A DNA stretch of 64,000 nt, from contig OX940861.1 in NCBI GenBank assembly GCA_954871525.1, positions 13,252,842 to 13,316,841 of the forward strand, in the 5' to 3' direction. Below, one piece after another: positions 31,621 through 41,434 of this stretch. A program made the position numbers and the translations under genes. Numbering within the stretch: the first letter of the stretch is position 1; the number at the start of each line of letters is the position of its first letter. Source of the stretch: Parietaria judaica. Taxonomy: Eukaryota; Streptophyta; Magnoliopsida; Rosales; Urticaceae. Below the pieces are notes generated by a model that made no database searches, was not told the origin of the DNA, and saw only the letters and a list, made by a program, of their open reading frames with translations.

Positions 31621-31623
31621 CAG

Positions 31624-31700
31624 TAGCTCGTTCATAAGAACTCCAAAGTTAAACATGTTTGGCTTGGAGCAATTCTAGGACGAGTGACCTCCTGGGATGT
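31624..31700 (+). pseudogene. 5S-rRNA-like domain in Cassandra LTR 2
   Basis: GAACTCCAAAGTTAAACATG and AGGACGAGTGACCTCCTGGG: the same block as in LTR 1, with different substitutions. Confidence 0.82.
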
Positions 31701-31854
31701 TTTTCAAGGAGCGTGCGAGTGAGAAGAAAGCATGCTGAAGAGGCTCGTGTTGGCTTGTGGAGAAAGTCATCGATTCGATAGAGCAGCCGGATAGTTACAA
31801 TATTTACACCCTTTTACAAGACATAAATAATCAGTTCTTAATTTTTTTTTATTT

Positions 31855-31925
31855 AAGGCAGCTTTGGGGATTGAACTCACAACTCCACTTGGAAGTAGTG
31901 TGGAATTACCATCCTAGCAACCACA
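31855..31925 (-). repeat. tRNA-related SINE-like fragment
   Basis: On the minus strand, TGGTTGCTAGGATGGTAA is followed 35 bp later by GAGTTCAATCCCC, spaced like the A and B boxes of a tRNA-derived SINE head. No poly(A) tail or target duplication is seen, so this is a tentative relic. Confidence 0.4.
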
Positions 31926-32280
31926 TAATCAATTTTTAATTAATATAGGGTTGAAGCGTCGTTTAAAAGGAAATGAAGGATGCGAATGTAATTTACCAAT
32001 TTGTTGTTATGGCTTAACGTGGACGACGTCACCATGATTGAAGTATAATTAGGCTCTTTTTCCAATTACCAATAAAACCATAAAGCTGTAGCTCATGACT
32101 CAATTCTCTTGAAATAATCTCCAAAAGTAAATAATTAATAATCATTTCAATCATCGAGCAATCATAATTTATAAACATTTTTTTCTTTACGATTAAGTAC
32201 ATTTTATACTTTAATTCCCACTAAACTTAGCCTTTTGTATCCCTCTCTTCTCGTTTGAAATTCAATTCCATTAAATTAAA

Positions 32281-32750
32281 GGGTTAATGACGGCAAAAAT
32301 ATTCAAAGTTTGGTCAAAGAACCCATCGTGTACCCAAAGTTTAAAAGTGATGGCAAAAATACCCAAAGTCATATTTGAGGAGTTGACCACTTAATTCTCG
32401 TAATGCCGTTAACTTACTCGTTAACGCTGGCCACATGGACAATTTTTTGTTTTGTTAAGTGTAATCATTAGGGGTTCAATTAGTTGTATTAAATAGTATT
32501 AGTTAGGGGTTTAATTTATTGTTTGTCGTAAACAAGACTTATTTTGGCTCATCCATTTGGCAAAAATTGTTATGTCAACAACCAACGTTTGCCCGCGTGG
32601 CCAGAGTTAACGGGTAAGTTAACGGCGTTACGAGAATAGAGTGGTTAGCTCTCCAAATGCGACTTTGGGTATTTTTACCACCACTTTTAAACTTTGGGTA
32701 CACGAGGGGTTCTTTGACCTAACTTTGGGTATTTTTGCCGTCATTAACCC
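32281..32750. mobile_element. Long-TIR Mutator-like MITE, copy 2 (470 bp)
   Basis: Starts GGGTTAATGACGGCAAAAAT and ends ATTTTTGCCGTCATTAACCC; the arms are inverted repeats for most of the length. Perfect 10-bp target duplication TTAAATTAAA (32271-32280 and 32751-32760). A 9-11 bp duplication with long inverted repeats points to the Mutator superfamily. No coding capacity. Confidence 0.88.
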
Positions 32751-32760
32751 TTAAATTAAA

Positions 32761-33251
32761 TTAGATAGAGTGATTGCCCCTTGAATTTTATGTGTAGATA
32801 CAGTCTTACCTTATAAATTTGAATTATTAACAACGACATCCCTCATATTTTTCAAAAGTAACACAATATCTCTTTAGCATTTAAATAACATAACATTTTA
32901 ACTTTTGCAAACACATTTATTGTTTTAAAGTCTCGTCATTTAAAAAAAAATCAATTTTCAGATTCTTCATCCTAGTATCTCTTGAACAAAAATAATCATT
33001 AATAAGGTCACAATAATTTCTAATTTATTAACTAAAAGTATAAAAATTGCTGATTATTACTGTTAAATTTGAAAGAAAAAAAAAAAAACTAACAAATAAA
33101 GTTCAAGGCCTATTAAAGAGCTAAGTGGACCTAACTGTGGTCAGCTAAAGTAACCAGGGTTAACTTAAACACACTCATCATTAACCATCGAAAACAGAGT
33201 TTCAAATAAATAGAGTAACACGAATTTCGTGCATTAATTAAACTGACCGAA
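32761..33251. other. Upstream region of the USP-kinase gene
   Basis: AT-rich intergenic sequence that should contain the promoter of the gene starting at 33252. No unambiguous TATA box picked out. Confidence 0.45.
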
Positions 33252-36200
33252 ATGCTCCTCAATTCTCCGACGACTGCCATGTTCTGCGACGCGATCGAGA
33301 GGAGCGTGAAGCGACGCGCCGAGAAATCCACGGCGGAGAAAGTCGTGGTGGCCGTGAAAGCCGAGAAGGTGATCTCGAGGACCGCCCTGGCCTGGGCTCT
33401 GAACCACGTCGTCCACCACGGCGATTGCATCACTCTGCTCGCCGTTTTGCCCGCCGAGATCTCCGGTGCGACTTCGCTCTCACTCTGCTCTTCTCTTCGA
33501 TCGCTCGTCACGTTCCTCTGAAATTGTCTGGTTTCGTTTGCTGATGATTCCAGGGAAGCGGTTTTGGAGCTTTCCGATTCTGGCCGGAGATTGCGCGAGC
33601 AGGAAGGAGAAGCTGCCGGATCGGATTTTCGAGATCTCGGAGCTGTGCTCTCAGATGGTTCTTCAATTCCACAGCCAAATCGAGGTGCGATAATTACCGA
33701 AATGCCATTAACTGTCTTTCCTTATCGTGGACCACTCTGGTCAATTTGCTTTTTGTCAGCTTGTCTATACAATCCAAAACAATGTGCTTCTCTGGGTTTT
33801 CACTTCTTTCTGTAGAAATATATTATATTATATCAGTACAATTATTCTTCATTGAGGATTTTTGCGAGTAATTCTCTGGGTATTCTGAACAATTCTGATA
33901 CCAAACAAAAATAAATCATTTGAACACTTAGATAGGGGAAATGGGCATGTGAAATGGTGCGAGTTTTGTCAGGATTCTCTCGTCTCTGGACTTTGATAGT
34001 GAACAAATGGGAATAAGCTAAGCTCCATTGAGAACAGTACAATGAAGCTAATAAATTTCTTTGGTGTCATCTGAATGGATTCTTTTGGGTATCACTATTC
34101 AATGTAGACTAACTCAACATTAATTTTTGGTTTGGTATTTTGCACTTTTTTTTTTCCTGGAAATACCCTTCTTTTGGAGTGGTGTAGATGCATTTAAAGG
34201 TCATCTGTTTGAAAGTGTAATTAATATCCCACGTTGAAGTTGTCCCTCACTCAGTCACTGTTGTCTCCAAGTTGATCTCGGAGAGGAGATTTTAACTAAT
34301 TAGAGCGACCAAATTAATTTAATTCAAAATTCAATTCAATTACCCATATCCATAGATAATGGAGTTAAAGAAATACCCGATGGCCGGCGACTTGCGAGCA
34401 GGCGAGGGCTTGCGAGTCTAGACCGGCGGCCGGTAGGCCATGAACCAAATTCAAATAAACAAAATATTATATGGCAAATTTATTCTGTACTATATATTTT
34501 TTAACCATTTCCTGTTTTTACAAGGTATCTAAGTTTTAGTTTGCTCATTCTATATTTCAAATTTGTCCTAGTGAATTTAATCCTGGCATTATTCATGAAT
34601 TGTCGCAGGTCACTGTGAGGGTTAAGGTTGTGTTGGGCACACCTTCGGGAGCTGTGGCGGCTGAAGCAAAGGGCAACGGAGCCAACTGGGTCATTCTGGA
34701 CAAGTAAATAATCATAGAAAAAGTATTATTTCTTATTTGATAGCTATTTATCTAATTGATTCTGGGTCACTCATTACTCATCAGTCATCACTACCTAATG
34801 TTGTACGTATTCGTCACAGCTAGGATATTGAGATCAGCTTGAATTTTTTTATTTTTTTAAGAGTCGTCAATAGAACCTAGCCCAACATGATGTAACTAAG
34901 CAAACAGTGCTTGGTCCCCTACTAATAATGGGTCTTGCACCATTCAAAATAATAATAATAATAATGGGTCTTGCTCACATGCGAAAAAGCACTCTAATAG
35001 GGGTGAAACCATGAAATATGACAATTTTCCTCCCTGTTATGTTTACCAGGAATTGAAAAACTCATCTGGTCAAAATTCAGTATTTTACCATTAGAACGCT
35101 GAGTTTGTTTTCTTTCAAAAGCTTTTATTCTTAATCTTTATTTGCTGTGAAGATTAGAGATCATAGGAAAAAGTTACCTTGTGTGCAACAACAACTAAGT
35201 TTGCACAACGATAAGTTTATAATACTAAGTCACTAACTATATTTTTTTGCTACAAATTTCTGTGGAAGTGTTTGACAAACTTTAGTCATTGTGTTTATGC
35301 AGAAAGTTGAAGCAAGAGCTGAAGCTTTGTGTCGATGAACTCCGCTGCAACATCGTAGTCATGAAAGGCTCTCAACCAAAAGTCGTGCGTCTCAATCTAG
35401 CGTGCTCAAACGGGCTTGAAACTCCCTTCTTCTCCGCCGCTTCTTCACCGACTATGGACTTCGGAAAATTCACGGGCCACAAGATGAAGTATTCGACTCC
35501 GGTGAGCAGCCCCGAAGAGCCAAGTACCTCCTACACGAGAACGACAAAGGAAGGTTCTCTTTCAAGCTACGACAGTGCCGCTTCCGTTTTCTTGATTTGC
35601 GAACAGAACCCTCTATTTGAAGGTCCACAGCAAAAATCTTTTAGGCACATCGATGAACAAAACGATTCTGAAGCTTCACTGTCGCCAATTGACTCATACC
35701 AAGAAAGGGTTATAACTTTGTCCAGAATCACAAGACCATCCACGGATAGAAATCAAGGCGTGTTTTGGATTCCAAAAAACGAAAACAAACACCGCAACAG
35801 TAGAATTTCTCGGAAAGATACGCATAGTCAAAAAGCTGAGATTAATCCAGTTTATAACAAGGACTGTATAACGAATTCCAACATCAGAGATGCCATTTCT
35901 CTTGGAAGAACTTCCTCCGTACCACCTCCTTTATGCTCGTTGTGTCAGCACAAAACACCGATGTTTGGAAAACCTCCAAAGCAGTTTTCTTATCAAGAGC
36001 TTGAGGAGGCCACCGAGGGGTTCGCGGCTACGAATTATTTGGCAGAAAGTGGATTCGGTGTCGTTCATCGAGGTGTTCTGAGAGACGGGCAGGTTGTTGC
36101 AGTGAAGCAGTTGAAATTCGGCGGTTCTCAAGCAGACGTGGACTTCTCCCGAGAGGTCCGGGTTCTGAGTTGCGCACAACACAGGAACGTCGTGTTGCTG

Positions 36201-37929
36201 ATCGGCTACTGCGTTGAAGGCAATGAGAGAGTGTTGGTGTACGAGTACATTTGCAATGGCTCATTGGACTTCCATCTACATGGTAAATATTACACTTTCA
36301 AGCTCTTCCATAAAACATAGAACATATCATTTAAACTTTGTTTTTCTCTAACGGCAGAAAAAAGAACCCCTCTAGAATGGCATGCAAGATTAAAGATAGC
36401 GACTGGCACGGCCCGCGGGTTACGGTATCTTCACGAAGATTGTAGGGTCGGTTGTGTGGTGCACAGGGATCTACGGCCAAATAATATCCTCCTAACCCAC
36501 GACTTCGAACCCATGGTAAGTCAAACTGATCATCAGTACTCTGCTGTAGGTGCCTTACGCTTGAAGTCATATTATTATGCTAATTTAACCATGTAATGTG
36601 TGTAGGTTGCAGACTTTGGTCTAGCTCGGTGGCACTCTGAGTGGGATATGGGTACTCATGATCAAGCCTTTCAAACATCAGGGTACTCCTTTCAGTTTTA
36701 TGTTTGTAAATGGATATATATATATATATATACACATATATATGACGATTGACGGGTGAAATAAAAACCCCAAATAGGGTGTGCAGCAGTGGCTGAACCA
36801 GGAATTACGTATCGGGGGGTTAGATGTCAAAAATTTAACTTGATAGGGTTATATTTAATTTGTTTTGAAAATTAGGGGGGGTTACACTAAAATTTTAAAT
36901 GAATTTACTAAAAATAATAAAAATAGGGTAATAATGTACACACATAAAATTTGGAGGCGGTGGTTTCAACCCCACAAATCTTCTAAGTGGGTCCGCCACT
37001 GGTGTGCAGAACCCGAAACCGAACATTAAGCTGCAAAATTGTCGATATTGTGAGAAACTGGAACCGGTTCAACTTTGGTTTTGAGTTTTCGTTTGGGGGT
37101 GTGAAATTTGGCACCTGTTTAGTAGGTCACTCAAACCAGATTTTTTTTTTCAACCCCAATAAAAAGAAACAATTATTATCTTTTTAATTTAATTCCGATT
37201 TCTATATTTTGAACTGAGAAATTCAGGTTCGGCTTCAGATTTAATCAAAACTCCAAATTTGCAACCCGATTTCACCAAGACTTAATCAATTATTTGCACT
37301 TTATTGAATTTTCTATTAAAAAGTACATATATCACAGAATTTTTGGTCTAACCAGTTTATGTCAATTCTTAGGTATGTTGCTCCAGAGAACGTGGAGGGT
37401 GGACAGGTGACGCACAAAGTCGATGTTTACGCATTTGGGCTGGTTTTGTTGGAGCTGATGACGGGTCAACGAGTGACCCAGTTGCAACGTTCTAGTCAAA
37501 ATCTTTTAGCCAATTGGTTGAACCCATTAGCCACCCTTGAACCAAACAAACTACTGCCCAGCTATTACCCGCTGATAGACCCAGCTTTGACCGGCTCCGA
37601 CCAGTCACGCAACTTCCTTCCGCAGCTCGAGGCAATGGGCCGAGCAGCCTCTCTGTGTCTACGACAAGATCCCGAGTCCAGACCCCTCATGTCCAAGGTT
37701 TCTCGTCGTCCCTTATGTATTGTTGTTTTTATTTACCGAGCTTGTTTAAACGGAAAAAAATTGGTTTGCTATGGTGTAGGTTCTTAGAGTGCTGGAAGGA
37801 GGAGATGCGTTTGTTCCACTGGGCTCCGATGTGAACTCCGTGGGCAGCCGGAGTTTCCATATGCATGCTTTGCGCTCGGGGCCGAAAGCGGAGCTGAGAC
37901 CCAGCCATTCTCGTCGCCTCTCGCACTGA
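33252..37929 (+). CDS. USP-domain protein kinase (PERK-like receptor-like cytoplasmic kinase)
   Basis: Eight exons: 33252-33465, 33554-33684, 34609-34703, 35303-36282, 36358-36515, 36606-36682, 37373-37697 and 37780-37929. All introns are GT-AG with consistent phases; total 2,130 nt, 709 residues. ATG 33279 is an alternative start. The N-terminal 150 residues form a universal-stress/adenine nucleotide alpha-hydrolase-like domain (EKVVVAVKAEKVISRTALAWAL; PSGAVAAEAKGNGANWVILDK). A disordered linker follows, then a kinase domain from about residue 374 (FSYQELEEATEGF; VAVKQLK; VVHRDLRPNNILL; VADFGLARW; YVAPENVEGG; DVYAFGLVLLELMTG). The glycine loop reads LAESGFGVV, with Ser at the second glycine position, and HRD is followed by LR rather than LK. 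Plant relatives are often labelled 'inactive protein kinase', so catalysis is doubtful. Probable cytosolic or membrane-associated signalling role; substrate unknown. Confidence 0.92.
36787..37001. mobile_element. hAT-type MITE in intron 6 of the USP-kinase gene
   Basis: 215 bp. Terminal repeats CAGTGGCTGAACC / GGGTCCGCCACTG (imperfect) with a perfect 8-bp target duplication GTGTGCAG at 36779-36786 and 37002-37009. It does not disturb the splice sites at 36682 and 37373. Confidence 0.82.
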
Positions 37930-39328
37930 ATGTTGACTTTGTGCTGCGAAGAAAAAAATGTTTACAGTCAATGTATAATTTTCTGAGAAGAAATGGCCAT
38001 GAAACTTCAGCCACAGAAGCCGTGGCCGGGAACTCCTTTCTCTCTCCTGCCGTCTGCCGTGCGTTTTCCTAGTCCGCCTTTGCTTCCTCTTGGGATCATC
38101 GAGTTCGCAAAAGTTTCTTTTCGTATTTGTATCCGTTTTTGTATATACTTAGCTTCTTTGGCTTGATTGATTTTTAAATTATAATGAATGTAATACAATT
38201 CTTTGCCACGTAAAATATGATTGAGCCCACACTAAATTACCATTATTTTTACTCCTAGCTCAGTGACCTATATTATCCTAAGTTTATCAATGGCTACAAA
38301 TAATAATATAACTATATTTATAATGTTTATTCATGTGAGGATTGGCGAACAAAGTTGTAGCTGATTTATTTAGTATAGAAATTACATAAATGACATGTAT
38401 ACATATATAACTCTATAAATTAAAAACACGAACTACGAAATCTGATATTCTCCTCCAAATTTGTTATATAAAAAAAAATACTATTATTCTACAATTGTAT
38501 TAAACTAAATTAGAACAGATTCCAAAAAAAAACATAAAAATTAAGTAAAATAAGAAGTATATAATGATGGTGAGTCACATAATAATCACAATATTGTACG
38601 ACTAAATAAGACTATATAGTCGCGTGTAGGACAAAATCACAAGAAAATCATCTCCTTTAGTTGTTTATTTGGGATCAAAGTTGTTGCGACTAATTCATAT
38701 GTATGGGAGAAATCGTGATGTAGTTGATCATCACATTTCAATTCTTATGATTATGACGTGCACAAGTTTTGAACTTCACAACTCACAATAGTAAACAGAG
38801 CACAAATAATAAACTATATTACTATTAACAGACTCATTAATTATTAGCCCCTGGACTTGTGCTAACGTGCTTTCACGTCTTTGTTTTTTCGTTTTTATTC
38901 CAAATTGCCGTAGAAAATAGTGGCTACAATATTATTCCCTTTTCATTAATATATTACATTTTCTCTCCATTGGTTGTCCTCAATCTTTCCACACCAACCT
39001 TAATTGGTACAATTATTCATTAACTAATTAATTAAGAATTAAAAAACCAAGCTTTAATTAATCAAGTTCATTTCTCGATTTAGAAATTCCAAATTGCCAT
39101 AGAAAATAGTGGATATATTATTCCCTTTTCATTCACATTACATCTCCACATTCTCCATTAGCTGTTTGTCAATCTTTCCACACCAAATCACCAACCTTAA
39201 TAGGTACATTAATTAGTTTAAAGTTTAAACAAAAACACACCAAAAATAAAATTAAATATAAAAAAAAAACCCTCCTATTAATGTGGCCAGCATGACGTGT
39301 CACCCCCATGTGGAGCAACCCCGTTGAC
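37930..39328. other. Intergenic region between the kinase and WD40 genes
   Basis: The two genes converge here, so it holds both 3' UTRs. No coding sequence. A diverged tandem duplication of about 130 bp (AAATTGCCGTAGAAAATAGTGG near 38908 and AAATTGCCATAGAAAATAGTGG near 39090, both going on to CAATCTTTCCACACCAA) is present. Confidence 0.6.
38908..39222. repeat. Diverged tandem duplication, about 130-bp unit
   Basis: Two copies (about 38908-39040 and 39087-39222) share GAAAATAGTGG, ATTATTCCCTTTTCATT and CAATCTTTCCACACCAA in order, with small indels. Confidence 0.75.
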
Positions 39329-40804
39329 CTAGCACCTCCTGTTCTGACTCTCACGTCCGGAAAAGCTCCCGTCCGACGGCAGAGACTCCGAGTCGGCGAC
39401 AGAGAAGTACTGCCGTGGGTTCTGCATGGCCGCGCTCTGGTTGAAGTCTGGCGAGAGCTCCGACACGCTCCACACCTTCACAGACTTGTCGAGGCTCCCG
39501 CTGTAGAGCACCCACCGCCGCTCCCGGCTGAGAGACTCGCGGTCGGACTCCACCGCCAGGCACTTCACCGGCCCCGTGTGGCCCTTCAAAACCGACAGGC
39601 ACGTGTGCACCACCCCGTCCCGCCGCCACATGCATATCGTCTTGTCCGCCGAGCCGCTGAACACCAACGCCCCCGCCGCCGCCAGGCACAGAACCGCCAG
39701 CTTATGGCCCCGCAATACCCCGCCGTGTGAGAACTCCTTCTCCCTCTCCCAGAAGTTGACCAACCCGTCGGACGAGCCACAGTATACTATTGACCCTGCC
39801 GGGTCAACGGCCAGCGCCGTCACCGCACTCTCCTGCTCGAGAAGCGTCTGGAGAAACACGTGCTTGATGGCCTTGTTGTTCCCTTGCTCAGGCTGTTCCC
39901 TCTTCCACACCTTCACCATCCCGTCGGCTGCACCGGTGAAGACGAGCCCTTCCACGGTTGAGACGACGGAGTTCACGGCGTCATCGTGCGCGTTAATTGA
40001 CTCGAGGCACTTGGAATTCTCCACGCGCCACACCTTCAGTGTCCGGTCCCATGAGGCCGAGTAGAGGAGGGTTTTATCGTGGCTCAAGCTCAGGCACGAC
40101 ACGGCGTCGGTGTGCTTGATCCATAGCGCCGTGCGGCGGCGACGAACCTCGACGTAGTTGCTCGGCCGGACCGAGCTCTTGAAGATGTCCATTAGCGTGG
40201 GTAGCGTCCCAGCTCGCTTGTGCACGCTCGGCTTCTTCTGGTTGAACTTCCAAACCCTAATCTTCCCGTCCTGGTGGCCGGTGAATATCTTCTGCCCAGA
40301 GATGACGATCGCCTTGACGAGCCCGCTGTTCGACTTGAACCCGCTGAACTCCTTGAGGTTCTTCCAAACCCTAATGTTCTTGCTGTCCGAGCCGGTGTAG
40401 AGGAACTCGCCGGAGGCAGCCAGCGAGTAGATGTGGCCCTCCTCGCGGACCAGCGAGCCAATCAGGCTGTTCGGTGGGGACACATCATCAAACTGCTGCG
40501 ACCACGCGCCGTCCGCGTAAGCGGCACTCTGGTTCCACGGCGACATCGTCATGGGCGAGCCCTCGCCGCTCATGCGGCTCGCGTCGAACCCGCCGCTCGC
40601 GTTGCCCGCCTGCATGGACGCGCTGCTGCTCCGCATCGGGAAGTCGTCGGCGTCGTACGGGGCCACGGAGTTGGACGAGATCGCGGGGTCGGAGTACTGC
40701 ATTAGGCTGCCGAGCTTCTGCTTCGGAATGTTGAGGGTCCTCTCGCCGTAGGACGGGTCGTTTTGCGGCTGCTCCGACCCGAACCCTCCTCTCCCGTCTC
40801 TCAT
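39329..40804 (-). CDS. WD40-repeat protein, JINGUBANG-like
   Basis: Single-exon gene, 491 residues, ATG at 40804. After an N-terminal S/P-rich region of about 110 residues come seven WD40 blades. Examples are [105 protein letters not shown] and [16 protein letters not shown]. The spacing and the phrases [20 protein letters not shown] and [18 protein letters not shown] are typical of the plant JINGUBANG family. One Arabidopsis member restrains pollen germination and links MYC2 and TCP4 to jasmonate synthesis. Several paralogues exist, so the exact orthologue cannot be fixed. High G+C third positions and absence of introns fit the family. A TATA-like box lies about 130 bp upstream. Confidence 0.93.
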   Translation of the reverse strand: MRDGRGGFGSEQPQNDPSYGERTLNIPKQKLGSLMQYSDPAISSNSVAPYDADDFPMRSSSASMQAGNASGGFDASRMSGEGSPMTMSPWNQSAAYADGAWSQQFDDVSPPNSLIGSLVREEGHIYSLAASGEFLYTGSDSKNIRVWKNLKEFSGFKSNSGLVKAIVISGQKIFTGHQDGKIRVWKFNQKKPSVHKRAGTLPTLMDIFKSSVRPSNYVEVRRRRTALWIKHTDAVSCLSLSHDKTLLYSASWDRTLKVWRVENSKCLESINAHDDAVNSVVSTVEGLVFTGAADGMVKVWKREQPEQGNNKAIKHVFLQTLLEQESAVTALAVDPAGSIVYCGSSDGLVNFWEREKEFSHGGVLRGHKLAVLCLAAAGALVFSGSADKTICMWRRDGVVHTCLSVLKGHTGPVKCLAVESDRESLSRERRWVLYSGSLDKSVKVWSVSELSPDFNQSAAMQNPRQYFSVADSESLPSDGSFSGRESQNRRC

Positions 40805-41434
40805 CTTGATTATGATTGATGATCAACGTCCGGTTTGTAACACGACGATGATGTGGAGGAGGAGTTTGGGCAAAGTGGGGGTTTTTGGAGAGTATATTCT
40901 AATTATAGGCGGGAGAAGAAAGAGTGGTTTATTTATATGATTGGGAAGAGAAAGGACGGTTCTCAATACAAGACGTGTAATGATCACCCGAGTTTAGAGC
41001 TAAGCCAATCTAATTAAGGCCTTAATTGCCTAATTAAGGCCTTATCTTGAGTCCATGTCTGTTGTAACTTGACCATATTTAGACTTAATTACCTTCAATC
41101 CTCTTCACTCGTCACTATTACTGTTTAACTAGATGTTTTAAGTTTGAGTACTTTGCCCTTTAGTGTACTTTTTTTAGGACTTTTTTTAGTGTACTTTGCC
41201 CTTTAGTTTTTCGTAACAATGTCTCGTATTCTTTTTTTAAAAAAATAGCTCATTCTCTCAAAGAGCTAACATTTAATGGAAAATCTTAATTTGTGCGGTA
41301 GTAGATTTAGTTTTAGGTACTTTTGTTGATATTTTAAACTTGTGGGACTTTAATCTCAATGATTCTGAGTATATAGACTTATACTGTTTCACAATAATTT
41401 TATAATTTAAAATGCCGGTCTCGTGCGATAATAA
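40805..41434. other. Promoter and upstream region of the WD40 gene
   Basis: Beyond the TATA-like box the stretch is AT-rich with a short local repeat (TAATTAAGGCCTTA twice near 41010-41045). No other gene. Confidence 0.5.
40931..40940 (-). promoter_or_regulatory. TATA-like box of the WD40 gene
   Basis: TCATATAAAT on the minus strand, about 130 bp upstream of the ATG at 40804. Confidence 0.5.

Larger units (their letters stand above)
30992..31799 (+). mobile_element. Cassandra-type TRIM retrotransposon (808 bp)
   Basis: Two direct repeats (30992-31316, 325 bp; 31436-31799, 364 bp) begin TGTGCAA and end TTACA. They are separated by 119 bp that start with the Met-tRNA PBS TGGTATCAGAGCC (31319-31331), with no coding capacity. 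Both repeats contain a 5S-rRNA-like block with the RNA polymerase III internal control region. This combination defines Cassandra, a small non-autonomous family found across vascular plants. The second LTR is longer because of a (TA)n expansion. No target duplication is visible. Confidence 0.88.

Noticed and set aside
31140..31700. Two 5S rRNA genes
   Set aside because: Both copies cover only the internal control region, are diverged, and sit in the LTRs of a Cassandra TRIM rather than in a 5S array.
39308..40734. Several plus-strand ORFs over the WD40 gene
   Set aside because: Shadow frames of a G+C-rich intronless gene; the minus-strand WD40 frame explains the region.
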